64,000 nucleotides of DNA from positions 23,172,839 through 23,236,838 of the forward strand of contig OV121091.1 of NCBI GenBank assembly GCA_921293015.1. Direction: 5' to 3'. The stretch comes from Phorcus lineatus. Taxonomy: Eukaryota > Mollusca > Gastropoda > Trochida > Trochidae. The translations under genes were made by a program, and so were the position numbers. Shown one piece after another: positions 15,201 to 28,600 of the stretch; within the stretch, counting starts at the first letter, position 1, and the number at the start of each line of letters is the position of its first letter. The notes beneath the pieces are model-generated. The model did no database searches. It was not told where the DNA came from and saw only the letters and a list, made by a program, of their open reading frames with translations.

Positions 15201-15868
15201 GACTTGCATTTAACAATATTGGCGCCACCTGGTTGACAAGTCATTTGAGTGTGAAATATTTCTTTGAGTAAGCAGACTTAAGCAGAATTACACGCTAAAC
15301 ATGGCCAATAGACAACCATCAGTAATACGTCTTCATTGTTTTGTTCCATCACCAACATAATATATGATATCTTTTGAGTTTCGATTGAACTCCTTTTTTC
15401 TCAGATCACAATAAATTCATGAGCATTTTACAACAAAACTACATATACAAAATAAGCTGTTCTTGTGACTTCACTGCGGAGTCAATCTTGTTTACTGCTG
15501 AGTCAGCTTGTCAATAATAAAGGATAAAGGATAAAAAATCATATAAATATTCATCTTTAAAATTCATGCTCCATGCACACCAGTTCATGATAAAACTCAT
15601 GCAATAAAAAGTTTATACCATGCCCTGTATTGTTTTCAAATAGCCTGAATATTTCAAGGATGTGTTGATTGTGGTACAGAGTGTTTGTGTGAAGTGCAAT
15701 GTGTCACTGCAGTGTTGTGATAACTGTATGTGTGACAAAGTGAAAAGTGTATAACTATGTGTAACATATTGATGTAAGCTGTGTTGAAAGAGAACATTGC
15801 TGTATCAAGCTAGTCAGATTACACAAAGCACACAGGTGCAATAGCGTGAAATCTGCTTTCTCTTCTTT

Positions 15869-15886
15869 TATATATATATATATATT
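15869..15886. repeat. (TA)n microsatellite
   Basis: Uninterrupted TA run in an AT-rich, otherwise unremarkable stretch. Confidence 0.8.
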
Positions 15887-16599
15887 ACAACCATTTAAAA
15901 AAATATCTGTTCAATTTTTTATATATAAAAATTCATAATCATAACCGGCTATGAATTTGCAATATTATTTTAAGTTTTGGATGGTTCAGAACATTATACT
16001 AAGCCCCCTAAGGTCAAATCTCACTTTTCATACAATTTAATTTTGACATGAAGATTGGGTTAAGATTTCAGGAATGTAAACATATTGTACATTTTACAGT
16101 TTTTGTCTAAATTTCAAATTGATTTGTTACAAGAAAGCAGACCTTGAATGGACTATAGTGTTGCTAGATAGGATACTGACGAGATGTCCACTCTGCTACA
16201 TACACAACAGACACTACACCCCCAGCACAATGTCACAGGTACACAACATAGAGCTGGAGGGGGAAACATCGACCCCTCTCGGTCATCAACAGGCCCTCTT
16301 ACATCTTCTCAAATGGAAGATTATGGGAGATATTAAATTGATTGCCATTACCTTCATCATTTGTATTTCAAAATCAATAAGTTATTCAAATATTTGGATA
16401 ATAGATTCTTTTAATTAATCTATTGATATATATGCAGATCATTTTTTGGTGAGGAATTTGTTGAATTTTATCAATACAAAGAGGCTGATGGAAAAATTAT
16501 ATTACTATGAAATATTTTATTTCAAGTAAATATTTGAGTCATCAATGACACGAGACGGGTGGATGTGCTGCACTACTAAGGATGGAGAGGAGATCTTAC

Positions 16600-16647
16600 C
16601 GTGGCTCACAGACGATGACTCCGAGTCGAAGGATATGTCAACGTTTT
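16600..16647 (-). CDS. Exon 39: Ser-rich linker, last exon recognised
   Basis: 48 nt, phase 1-1. Encodes NVDISFDSESSSVSH. Acceptor TTTCTAACCAG, donor CACG|GTAAGATC. It ends in a donor, not a stop, so the gene must continue below 16.6 kb, but I recognise no further exon in the window. A degenerate GATG-type minisatellite lies just upstream of its acceptor. Confidence 0.78.
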
Positions 16648-19600
16648 CTGGTTAGAAACAATAGGATTGCGGTCAACAAACAGCTCACATGGACAAAGGT
16701 GGATGAGAACGGATGGAGTGGTTGATTGATGTTCAATTGGATAACTGGTGATGGTTGAATAGATGGGAAGGGATTGGTTGATGGAAGGCTGGAGTTATAG
16801 ATGGATGGATGAAGGGACAGATTGCTGGATGGAAGGCTGAATGGATGGATGGAGGGAGGGACAGATGTGGATGAGGGAGGAATGGCAGACATATTGAAGT
16901 GTCAAAAGGTAGTATTGATGGGTGGATGGGCAGTTGGATTAGGGGTCGGGACGGGTGGATGAAAGGTCGGATGGAAGGAAGGAAGGACATATGGGTGAAT
17001 AAATGATGGATAGGCAGATGGATGAGGGGTTGAAAAGGACACATTGATGGGTGAAAAGGCAAATGGACAGGTGGATATATGAATCAAATGGTTGAATTGG
17101 TGCTTGGTAAATGATTGGTGGTGAATTGGTTGAATGGATTGGTGAAGGATCATTGATGATTGAATTGGATTGGAGATGACTGGGTTAGATTGATGGATTG
17201 ACGATTGATTTTACGCACAATAGAGATAGCAGCGCAGCAGGACACATACAAACAAATTCAACTGTACATACAGATCTGTATTACACCTGGCAAAAGCATT
17301 TTGAGTGATTACTTACTCTATTCATCAAATGTTTTTCAAAGTTTTTTTCTTATCATTATGTATTTTAGAATATATATATAACTGAATTATCAACAGGTTA
17401 AACATGATAAGCAAATAGCAACAAAGATTCTACTGCACTGTAAGCAATACAGCTTCAAAATAAACCGATTCACAAAACAACATTTAACAACAAACATGAG
17501 GTTTGGTTGCTGGGCAGCTGTTGAAATATACAGCAGATAATGATTACTTATTGTAAATTTGCATTTAGGGCATCAGAATGAGCGCATGTGTGTGTTGATA
17601 TGAGTAAAATATGAGTACCAAAACCATGAACAAAACAAGTGTTAGTTGAACAAGATGAGGAGAAATGAACAAAAGGGATGAGGTCAAAGGGAGATAACCC
17701 TACCTTCAACAAACACCATGCATGACGTGGTTGTCTCCCCTAGACTGCTGACGGCTTTGCAGACATATTTGCCTTCATCTTCTGGGTAGACTTCTGTGAT
17801 GCACAGTTTACAGGTGGCACCGATCATGCTCATCTGGAAGTCCTAAGGAGAACAGAATTGCAATTGTCAGAAATAGCTAATACTATAAGATTGAAATCAC
17901 AATAAACAACTATTTCTTAGAATCTAATATAATGATCCTATGAAAAAAAAAAAAAACTTTTAAAAGCTCTAAAACCAGAGGATTAGACTTAATGATAAGC
18001 TCAACCCCATTCTTATCACCTGACAATCTGAGGTGAATTTTATTGAAAAATACCCGCAATCAATTATTTGAAACCTAGGTGGTTGAAGTCAGCAACTGGG
18101 GTTGAAATATATAGTGAAACTGCTAAAAAAATGATTTAGAAATTTGCAAACAAAAATGTATTTGAATCAAACAAAATTTTTTAAAAAATAAATGCAAACA
18201 AATATACATTTATTTTATATTTATATTCAAATGTTACTCTTGATAAGCTAAAACTCCCTTTTAATTATGACAAAATGGCCAAACACAAAACAGCTTTGAT
18301 TGACAAGTGGGAATAATACCAACCACAGACTGACGTTTTTGTCAAAATGCTCAATACATTGATTGATTACAGAACATAAAAAATGTCCTTGTCTGACAAT
18401 AAAATCAGATCAAATACAGCTGCAGATTTATGATCGTATTAATATAAATAACTGTCATCATATTCTGATATTAGCTCTCAAGTGAAGATTGATTACAGCA
18501 TTATTTATCCCACAAAAGATTTGAAATGGATGAACACTAATGAAAATATAGTGGTTTTTTTCATAGATAAAATAATTAATAAGTAATCTCTTTGAATTTA
18601 TTATAGATTTCCATAGTCATAATCAATGCTTATCATTCATAATTTCTATAAATAGATAGATGAATATATAAAAGTATAACAAAAACTGCATGAAAAAGAT
18701 AAAATCAAACAATTTAAACAGGAACAATTGTATCAAAAAGTTTTCATTTTTAAAATATTCTTATCATGTAACATACATTTCTCATGATATGTGCAATTAA
18801 GTATACATATTTTACAATCAAATATACTTATTTAATGTTGTATAAGTTTATGAATCTGATTCTAAATGTGTATGTAAGTGCTAACCAATACGAATTTAAT
18901 ATCTTTAATAAAGTTATTAAAAACACAAAGAGTACCATTGTATCAGGTATCTCCTCGCCGTCTCGGAGCCAGGTGATCTGTGGGCGGGGCTCTCCACGGA
19001 CTTGACACTCGAGGGTGACGGTGTCGCCATCTTTACACGATACGTCACTCAGCGTCTTGACAAACTTGGGCTTCTTCATGCTGAAATCAATCATTCTAGC
19101 ATTGGAGAATTCATCTACAAATCTCTTATTGCATTAAGATCATAAATCTGGGTCCTGGGATAAGTCTTTGCTACGTTGGTGGACTGCTTTCTGAATAGAA
19201 AATTAGGGATCCAAAAACTGACTTTTTAATTGATTTAAACATCATGGGCCCTTTTCACAGAATAATATTAACATAAAGATGATTTCCGTTTGTTCTAAAG
19301 ACTTAGACCTTATGGAAAAAGACTTCTTGTACAAGAAATCATACGTTAGAATTATTAATGAAACTTTTGAAACAAAATCTTATAGAATTTGTTGGGATGT
19401 TGAATAAACTGTTTTTTTAAATTAATCTTTGGAAAAAGTAAATACTTACTCATCTTCCATGTCTGCTTCTTCTGAAAATTAAAGAAATTTTGAAATCAGT
19501 ATATCTAATGATAAACAATTAAAAAATTCAAACAGAAACAACAAAGGTGGTTTCCAGAAGGTAGCTAGAAGAAACTCTTCAAAAGACAGTGGACGATTAC

Positions 19601-22600
19601 TTAATTCCATAAACGCCCCCTTATCCTGATAAATCTCTCTGATAGCGCCAGTATCGGGCGTAGGCTGATGCCAACAATCCATCTAAACTGACAAGCTTTT
19701 ATTTCCACTTCTCAATCACAGAACTACAGATAGATTGTGTTATGGTCTAGTTATTGCAGAGTGAGATATTTGCAGACTTTATTGTATCGATACATCAATT
19801 CTAAGATGCCCCTCCTCCACCATGAGCTGAAGTTTAGCAGATACACACCCTGAAGTCCTTGGCATTACTAATGAAAGACAGTATCAAAATCATTTCTCTC
19901 AGAGACTTGAGATCTTGCTTAGCTATGATGACGAGCTGTGATTGTAACAATAAGAGCTAAACAAATCTGGATGGCCAATTTACAAGAGGTGGAACCGTTT
20001 TGCAAATATTAAATCTTTGATTAGTTACTGGCTAGGCACAGAATACCACAGACTTTTGTTGGGTAGAAAGTGTTAACTGCAATCAAGAAACTTTAGATTG
20101 ACTTTCCTCTGAAAAGGATGGGTCAGTGTACCTAAACCCATATTTAGTATAGAAGTAGATCAGTAATTACAAAATGTAGAAGCGGACAGTTGACAAAGAT
20201 GTAAGTTCACAGCGTATCAATCACCTTGTGTCACCTGACAAACTCGTCAACAGGTAAACACAGTGGGCATGTACGTATATACATCACACCTCCACAACTG
20301 ATGGCCGTGTCACAATACAGAGACATGGCCATTCAATACACTAAGTCATTTCACTTTCCGTTCATTCATATAAGAAAATGATAAAGAAATTGATATGGAC
20401 GTCATAAATAAATAGAGATATATCACTGAGAGATACTTATAGCTCTGATTAGTGATAAGAGTAATGGACACTTTACTTAGACAAGCGACAAGCACCTGTT
20501 CAGTATCAGGAGTCCAATAGTAACTACATGCATGTTATTATCTACCTGTATTATTAGTATTGTCTACCTGTAATATTTATCAGTAGCCTGATAGGTAAAC
20601 AGGGAATTTCATCATCTTCAATTAGGTGGAATGATAACAACAAAAAAGTCAACAAAATTAATATCTCTGATGTAGTTGATGCTGTGTCCTATTGTTTTAA
20701 AAGGATTATACAAAGTTTTTATTACTATTATCAAATCAGCAAATTTCATATTTTCAGGTGGTCGAATCCAGTTTTGTCATTCTTTAAGAAATAATCTTAT
20801 TTCATAATTAATAAAAAAAAATTTCATAATGATCAGATTGCTTTCCGCTTATGCAGTTAAAATACGTCAACATATAATGATAAGGTTAAACTTTTGTGAT
20901 AGTTTTCAAGTAGTAAAACACAAAATCTTATATGCAAACCTAAACAATGAACAAGAATTCTATTTGAACAGAATGATTAAAACTTTAACCTGAAAGTTTC
21001 CTTTAACACAGAACAAGACACATTATAAAAATTAATAAACAAAACTTTATCCATTTTAAAATACTTGTTACCAACTAATAATTTCAAAATGAAAAATATC
21101 ATAAAATCAAAGAAGTCCCAAGTCTCTTCTAATATCATTTTTTCAACCAATTTTACCATGTTAAGGAATATTGCCTATCAATTAAAAAAAATTAAACTAG
21201 AGAGAGAATGTAAATCATGAAATTGATAACAGTCACTACTAACCTTCAAGGGTGAGTTTAGTGTCACTCTTCAGAACCGTCTTATCAGCCATCTTAGCGA
21301 CACATGTGTACGTCCCGAAGTTTGATTTGATCAGATTCTTCAGTTCGAGGTTTTGAGTCCCGTTGGGGTCAGAGGTCGGGACAGCCTGGCTACTCTTGTT
21401 TACCTGTAACAAGATTATGTGGCTGGTTCACAGGTGATCATTCACCTTGACAGGTAGGGTAACAGTGATTAAAGGTATAACCTAGAGAATCTCCCTAATG
21501 TCCAGGTAGGGTATAGGTGATTAAAGGTATCATGAGCTCTATCCTGTCACTTAATTATTTCAACAGGGAATAAACTATTCATTATTTGCTGAGCAGTGAA
21601 GAATTGGTGTTCTAAGTCTTAGAATATTTTATCACTGCATATTTATAAAGACATTAGTGACAGAGCCGTAACGTCATGATGATGTTAGAAAGTTGCTCAA
21701 TCTTAACTTATCATACAATGTCCTACATCACTCATAGACCAATAGATGGGCAGTGTCTTTCCAACTGCGTCCTCAATAATAGAAGATTAAAGAATATCCA
21801 ACATGCTGATCCCTCTACCATATGATCAAAACAAGGTGTACATACCTACAAATATATATACCCAGGTAGCCAACAGGTAACCTGATGCACACAGGTGCAC
21901 TGACTGCACTGCACTACAGCAGGTGAGGAACTAGTGTTTACACAGGGAGGGTCCACCCACTGCAGTCATCTACTCCGATTCTTACACAGAGAGCTACTCA
22001 TGATCCTTGACAAACACAATACCTATGCAAATGTAGCCTCCGGTCAAAGACTCACTGCATACAGTTTCTCTTTAGTGTAAGTTCAGCTAAAAGCCTTTCA
22101 ATATATTTACCTGAGTAATGACACCAACATATGTTATTAGAATCTTGCAAGCCTAAACTCACCTTCTTTCTATACTATGAGTTAATCTAAATCCTCCTTC
22201 TAAAAACACAAGGAAAGCCTGACCCCATCTCCCTCTCTTCGCAGAAGTATCTAAACTCACCTTCTTTCTATACTATGAGTCTATCTAAATCCTCTTTCTA
22301 GAAACAAAAAGGAAAGCCTGACCCCATGTTCGTCCCCCCTCAGAAGAACCTGAACTCACCTTCTTGCCGTTGTGCTCCCAGTGCACCTCCTTCACCCCCT
22401 CTCCGACCTCACAGGTGAGGGTAACGCTGTCCCCCTTGGATGCAGACATCTGAGGGGGGAGATCAGTTGTGAACTTCTTTGCAATCTTCTCCTCCTTTTT
22501 CTTTGCAGATTCAGTTGTGGCTGTTGCAGCTGGCAGGACTGAAGGAGGAGTTTTATTCAGATGCGCTCATAAACGTAGATAATCAAATATCCAACGAGAA

Positions 22601-25600
22601 AAGTTTTTTTGTAATGATGTTTGCAGAAACTAACATAAAAAATATCTGTCCTTGCGACACGTTGCACAAATAATCTAAGAATATTCTATTACTTGTTATG
22701 GTTCATTTACATACTGATAGAAAGCATTAGTAACCTCAGAAATGCTTCATATATATCAATTATATATTTAGCTGACTTGTGTCACTTTAAATGACTATTA
22801 TTCATCCAAATATCAATGAGAAGAAACAGGACATTAGTTTTTCTTGAACTACAAATTAAATGTTAATCAACAGGCTTAGATACACTGACACTGGAATATC
22901 AATATTGATTATTGTAATTTCTTATAGGATATCAAATCAATGCATGAGATTGAAAAAGTCAACATTAGTGATCTAAGATTTTTTTTTTCATAAATCCAAC
23001 TGATAGCGAAATTATTCATATGGGAGCATGAGTGAGACATAAAGGGAATTGTCTGATACAGGTTCTTAAAAGTCATGCAATAACATAGAAATAATAGTGT
23101 GCATTATTGATTTTTTAATTGAGCATTGCAGATTTATCCTCTTTATGCTATTTATAAAGCAAGGGACTTCATGATTCACTTTCTTTAGTAAGAGAATATG
23201 ACCATACCAGATTCACTGTAGCTCAATCTTATTGCTAGGGGCTGATTGTACTCTGGGCCTTATGGCCCTGGGTGAGAGGGTACTTCTAGTCCTAGGTCCC
23301 ATATGACCCTTGGCCAACTTTCTTAGACTAAGGTGATCATAGCTCAGCGTTGTAACTATGGTTTAAAGGCGCCAATAGCCCCAAAGTGGCTTTGTAAAAA
23401 TTAGGGGCTGGATGAAGTGATGGAAATAGCTGCCTACCCACGAGATGAAAACACTGGTTCATTGGGTGATGACAAAAATGACCCTCAAGTCCTTTTGTAT
23501 CATTTTCAATACACGAAGCGTCTATTATGCAGAGGTTATGAAAAGATGAAAAGAACTAGCTGGATTTTCAAACTACAAAGCCAGTTGGTATTAAAAAATA
23601 ATTTGTACATGAAGATTAGATAAATTTTTCTGCTATGATTTTCACCTTGTATGGAGAGTCTGGCTGCACAAGATCTTGTCCCAGCTTCTGAAGTAGCAGT
23701 GGCCACATATTGTCCCTCATCTGACTTCACAATGGCGGAGATCCTCAACTGGTGCTTGTTACCTTCAGACACAATCCTCAAACAGTCGTTGGGTGTGACA
23801 GACTGACCATCCTTCATCCTGATTTCAAGAATAAATCTGTCATCAATTTGGTAAATGTTGAATCAGTGATTTTTTAAATCATCAAATTCATAACATGCTT
23901 TTTTCTGTGGCATAATATCTAACACACCTTGGGTGACCATCATCCTATTTATTTTATATGGTATCTTGTCTGCACAATAGGGCTGTGGAACTTAGGATCT
24001 TTTTAATTTTGTGGGTGGGTATTGATCTGAATTGTTTCAGTGGCATTCTAGAAGCTGCCAGTCTGAGGAAGACAATGATATATGGATGTACAACTTCTTT
24101 ACTACACAATGGCGACGTTTCGGTATAGATCCTTATACCGTTATCAAGCATATAGCATATAGGTACTGTACCCATCATTTCCTAAATGCTTGATAACGGT
24201 ATATATCATTGTCTTTCTGGGTATTAATCTGTTTGGGCTCTATCAGAAATTGAGAGATATAAATCCAAGTAGTTTGTCATCTAAAGGACTATAAAACAGG
24301 GAACATCTTGCTGAAAAGACTGAACATTTGTGAAAATTTGTTATGAATAACTTTAACAGTCAAGTGAGGGAGAACTTCTCTACGTGCTTGTGCTTCTTAT
24401 AACAGGTGCCCATTGTATGTTATAAGTGTTGGGCCTGTTACAATAAATATAAAATATATATAAGGAAAAACATGTCACTGAGCTAAAGACAAAAACTAGG
24501 GTTTTCTCTCATTGGTCGTTATGTTATAAGCCTGTTGAGGGACAAAGATTATAAGATTTCAGGTCCCCATTCTCAAGTAAATCAAGCAAGACAGAGGTTC
24601 CTCCACTGGATTACGTATTCATCTCTTAACAATAGAAACATATCGGCAGCTCTTTATAGATTTCACTGCTAAACGGCAATGAAATACATGTTTTAGATCT
24701 TGATCCTATAATGATGTTTGTTTACAACCACATACCAGGAGACGGTAGGTGCCGGTACGCCAGCTACGGTGCACTCGAACACAGCCTCACTCCCGGCAGG
24801 CAGGGTCAGGTCACTTGGGGTCGCTGTGAAGGTCGGAGCCTCTTTCCCAGATTTATCAGCTATGGGAAAAAATATTCCTTGAACTTTCTATTCAGGTTGC
24901 TGTTTATCACTTGATATTAGATATATAATAAATCTGAGCTTAATAGACAGGTTATCAATTGATCTTAACACAAAGATCGGAAACTGGAATGTTTTACCAT
25001 AAACCAGATTTTCAATATCCACTTTATGTGTTGTAAAAATGTGTAAACAATTGTCTGATAAACCTTTTCACCCCATGATATCAGACTCTAAAATGTATTT
25101 ATTACTGGTTTCTTAGGGGCAAAATGACCACTGATAATTTCTCAATCATGTCTTTACATTGTAGAACACATATATTTTCATTGTTGTTCCTAGAGGGGAT
25201 CCTGGGGAAAATTACCCACCCTTCTTGTTTGGTGTTTCTTAGAATGACTTGAAGTAGGATACTTCTACCATTACAAATGGTCCCATCTGCTCAGAATATG
25301 CCAAAATTACCCCCGAGCCAAACCCCTAGAAACAACACTGTTAACTTTGAATAGGAACTCTTTATTTCAATTCAAAATCCACACCACAAAGTTAAAATTA
25401 GTTTTCAGTTGAAATAAAAATGGAAATGAAAATCTACATGATATAAAAATCAAAAGGAAAAATCATTTCAGCCATACCAGGAATGGATGTTGAGGCTTTG
25501 GAATCTTCCGAGTCTGTAGAGAGAAGTGTTAAGTGTTTCTGTGTTAATCATGGTCAAAGGGAGGTAATCGCATGTTAAGGTTAATTGATGTAATATCACA

Positions 25601-28600
25601 TCTGACAATTTTTGTTCATGTTGATTCAATTCAATGAATGATTTCAATTTATCAAAATGTCAGACAGCATATAATGAATTGAATACAGATCTTTTTTACA
25701 AATAATCTATATGTTATTTTTGAAGTGAGGGGGGAAATTATTTGTCAGTTTGCCTGTTAGCAATTAACTATTAATCAAGTAAGCTGGGTAATCATTAATC
25801 ATAAATATGATAAAAATGTCTTAATATTAAAGTGTGGTGGATTATTAGGTCATTATGAAGTCAATTTAACTCTTATAAATTAAAGTTGCCAAAATTAGAT
25901 GAGTAGGGATTCAGATGATGAAAATATTAAATGCTTTAACGAACATAAGCATTTTTGGGACATTGATTACTTTTATTATACTAATTAATCATTATTTAGA
26001 GGATTTTTCCTTAAAGCAGATTAAGAATTACAACCAACCAAAGCCACAATGCTAAGACCAAACGATTGATCGTAATTCTGAAAATGCTTTGAGGAAGGCA
26101 CTCCAGTTAGTTTTAACTGATAACTATGAAATGGATATAGACACAAATTTACCTTCTATAGTGACATCACACTGGCACTCAGCATAGCCGAGAGAATTGA
26201 CAGCGACACATTTGTATACACCACTGTCACTGACCACAGTGTCGTAAATTTCAAGGTTGTGGAATCCTTTTTCAAAGAAGATTTCATATTTGTCTGAAAT
26301 TAAGTGGAAGTCACATTATTCATATGTCAACATTGAGGGACAGCTCAACTAAATCAAAAACGTTACGTAGCTACAACAAGTTAATTTGCTAAATATAAAT
26401 ATTTATAAAGCAATAGCATTTGGCATTCTCATGTGATAAAAAACAAACCTCCAGATTTGATTTCCTTTCCATCTTTGACCCACTTGATCTCAGCAGCAGG
26501 GTCGTCAATAACGGAGACCATCAGGTTAACGAGACTGTCAACAGGTGCGCGGACGTCCTTCAATTTGGTCTGGAACACAGGTGGGCTTCCTGAGCTGGGC
26601 TCGGCCGACACTTGTCCGGAAGGTGCTCCAACACGACCAAGGTCAACAAATCCTCCCACAAACCCCTCTTCTTCCAGGCCCTTTTTGGCTTCATCTGCGT
26701 CCTCATCGGAATATTTGACAAGGCTGATGCCATCACGGAGGATACAGTCCAGTTGGACATCCATCCCCTCAATGACGTCAATCCTGGGTGGCAGGTGCTT
26801 GATGAAGAATGGAGCTGGAAGACAAATATTAAGTAATTTTGTGACTAGATGATCAACACACCTGTAACGATTCCCTCAAGTGTGAATTGTTCAGAGGCAT
26901 TTCAGAAGTCATCAACACCATGAATTGAAAGTCATCTCATTGGAATTCAACAACGATTTCAAATATCAAATTTGAGAGCTTATCTAAGAATGAAAAATGA
27001 CCCCACGTGAAATCATTTTAAGTTGGAGAATTCAGAATTTCATGGAGAACCCCTTATCCATGCAAAATTTTATTCTTCATAGGTGTAGTTGAATACTAAA
27101 AACATTGTCATTTGTAACTAAGCTGTGATTCAGAAAAAGCACATAAAGTGAATAATTTATTTTTATTTCAAACTCAAATATAATAATAAGGGCTCTACAT
27201 TGTTAAAGAAAGATATCTACAAATATACAAAGATATGGTATATCCACATTACATACCAGGTAAACTGAATTTATTACACGAGAAAAGGGGAGATAAATTG
27301 CGTTTTGATCAATTAATCAACCAAGAGTTAACGTCACTATAATGGCTTTAAGATAAATAAAAGATAGTTAGGAAATAGTCTGAGATATTTCTTTACTGTG
27401 CATGTGTTATGAGTGCATTTTTGTACAAAGTGTGAAGTGCTAACTGGAATTTTTTAAACTAAAAACTTAAATGACAATATGACAACACAAAGTTAGAAAA
27501 AAAGGAAAATATAGATACAACATGACAAAGAGTGAATATAGATATATATGATAAGTGAATGTTAGGAACAAATATTTGACCAGAAACAATATATACGCAT
27601 TTTTCAAAACAATTATTATTTTCAAAATATTATGTGAAAAATGAGAAAATGAGAGATCCAATATAGTTGAAACTGAACTCAATAAGATATCAAAAGATAT
27701 AATGTGTGTGTTATAGACTTAAAACTATGCTATAATTGTTAGGTACAATGTTATTAGCCTTGGAAAAAAAATACCTTGAGAACGCCTGGTGCCGTCATCT
27801 GAGAAAAAGATAGTATAAACTGGTAATGATTTGTTGTAATTTATCCCGTTAAAGATCGTTTTTGGTTTTGAAAATCTTTCTTTTCAAATGGAGTATTTTA
27901 GCTAAGTTATATCTTAGCTATTTCAGAGAAAGTTCAAGTTATCCTAGTGCTTGAATATTTTTGAGAAAAGGCACCCAGAACCACACAGTGCGTCATTCCT
28001 GTTCACTACCGTGGAATGCCAAGTATTCAGATGGAATGAATAAATTTAATAATGACTCACCTCTCTTCATTTCCACAGGTACTCGGTCTCTTGGTGTGTA
28101 GACAGGTTCTGTGATTTCATCACTGGAACAAAAGCATGAATTGACGATGACAAGTATTTCTACAACACCTTGTATCAAAGACCCCTGAAGCTCTCAATTA
28201 GCCCTAAAACATCAGATGGCAATATCAGAACTTATATTTGCAAAGGAACAAATTTATATAAATTATAGTACAGACTCAATGAGACCAATGCAGAAAGAAA
28301 AACACACACCAGAGGGAATGTTTACACAAATTACTTTATACATACAGCAATTATGTTAAAGTTCTCTTAAAGACCCATACCAATCAATGTTATTTCATAA
28401 GGATTTGGTTTTTTGAACGAACTAATTGAAACCTGTGAACTATACCTGTCTAGATCCCGCTCTTTGACCTTGACGATGCATGATGTTTCAACAGAGCCGA
28501 AGACGTTGGTTGCCCGGACGATGTACTCTCCAGCATCACGTGTCATGGTGGAGCCGATTTCCATTGTATGTAGAGTCGCGCACATCATGATACGATGTCT

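Larger units (their letters stand above)
1427..16599. other. 15-kb AT-rich stretch without recognised exons
   Basis: Scanned on both strands for Ig/FN3 motifs (YxC, DxG, WxKDG) with flanking splice sites; none was found. Short ORFs here lack coding character. It holds the CArG box's flank, a degenerate local duplication (8.56-8.78 kb), a poly-T/poly-G tract (12.24 kb) and a TA repeat (15.87 kb). It must include a long intron and possibly the unrecognised 3' end of the giant kinase gene. Confidence 0.5.

Noticed and set aside
16638-17153. Overlapping P/S/H-rich minus-strand ORFs
   Set aside because: Low-complexity translation of the GATG minisatellite in several frames; not a protein-coding signal.
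19479-19682. 67-codon minus-strand ORF starting MDCWHQPTPDTG
   Set aside because: The first part looks somewhat coding-like, but there is no suitable donor and it breaks the phase chain between exons 35 and 36; possibly a repeat fragment.
26433-26852. 139-codon plus-strand ORF
   Set aside because: It is the antisense shadow of exon 29, which has clear Ig features and consistent splice phases.
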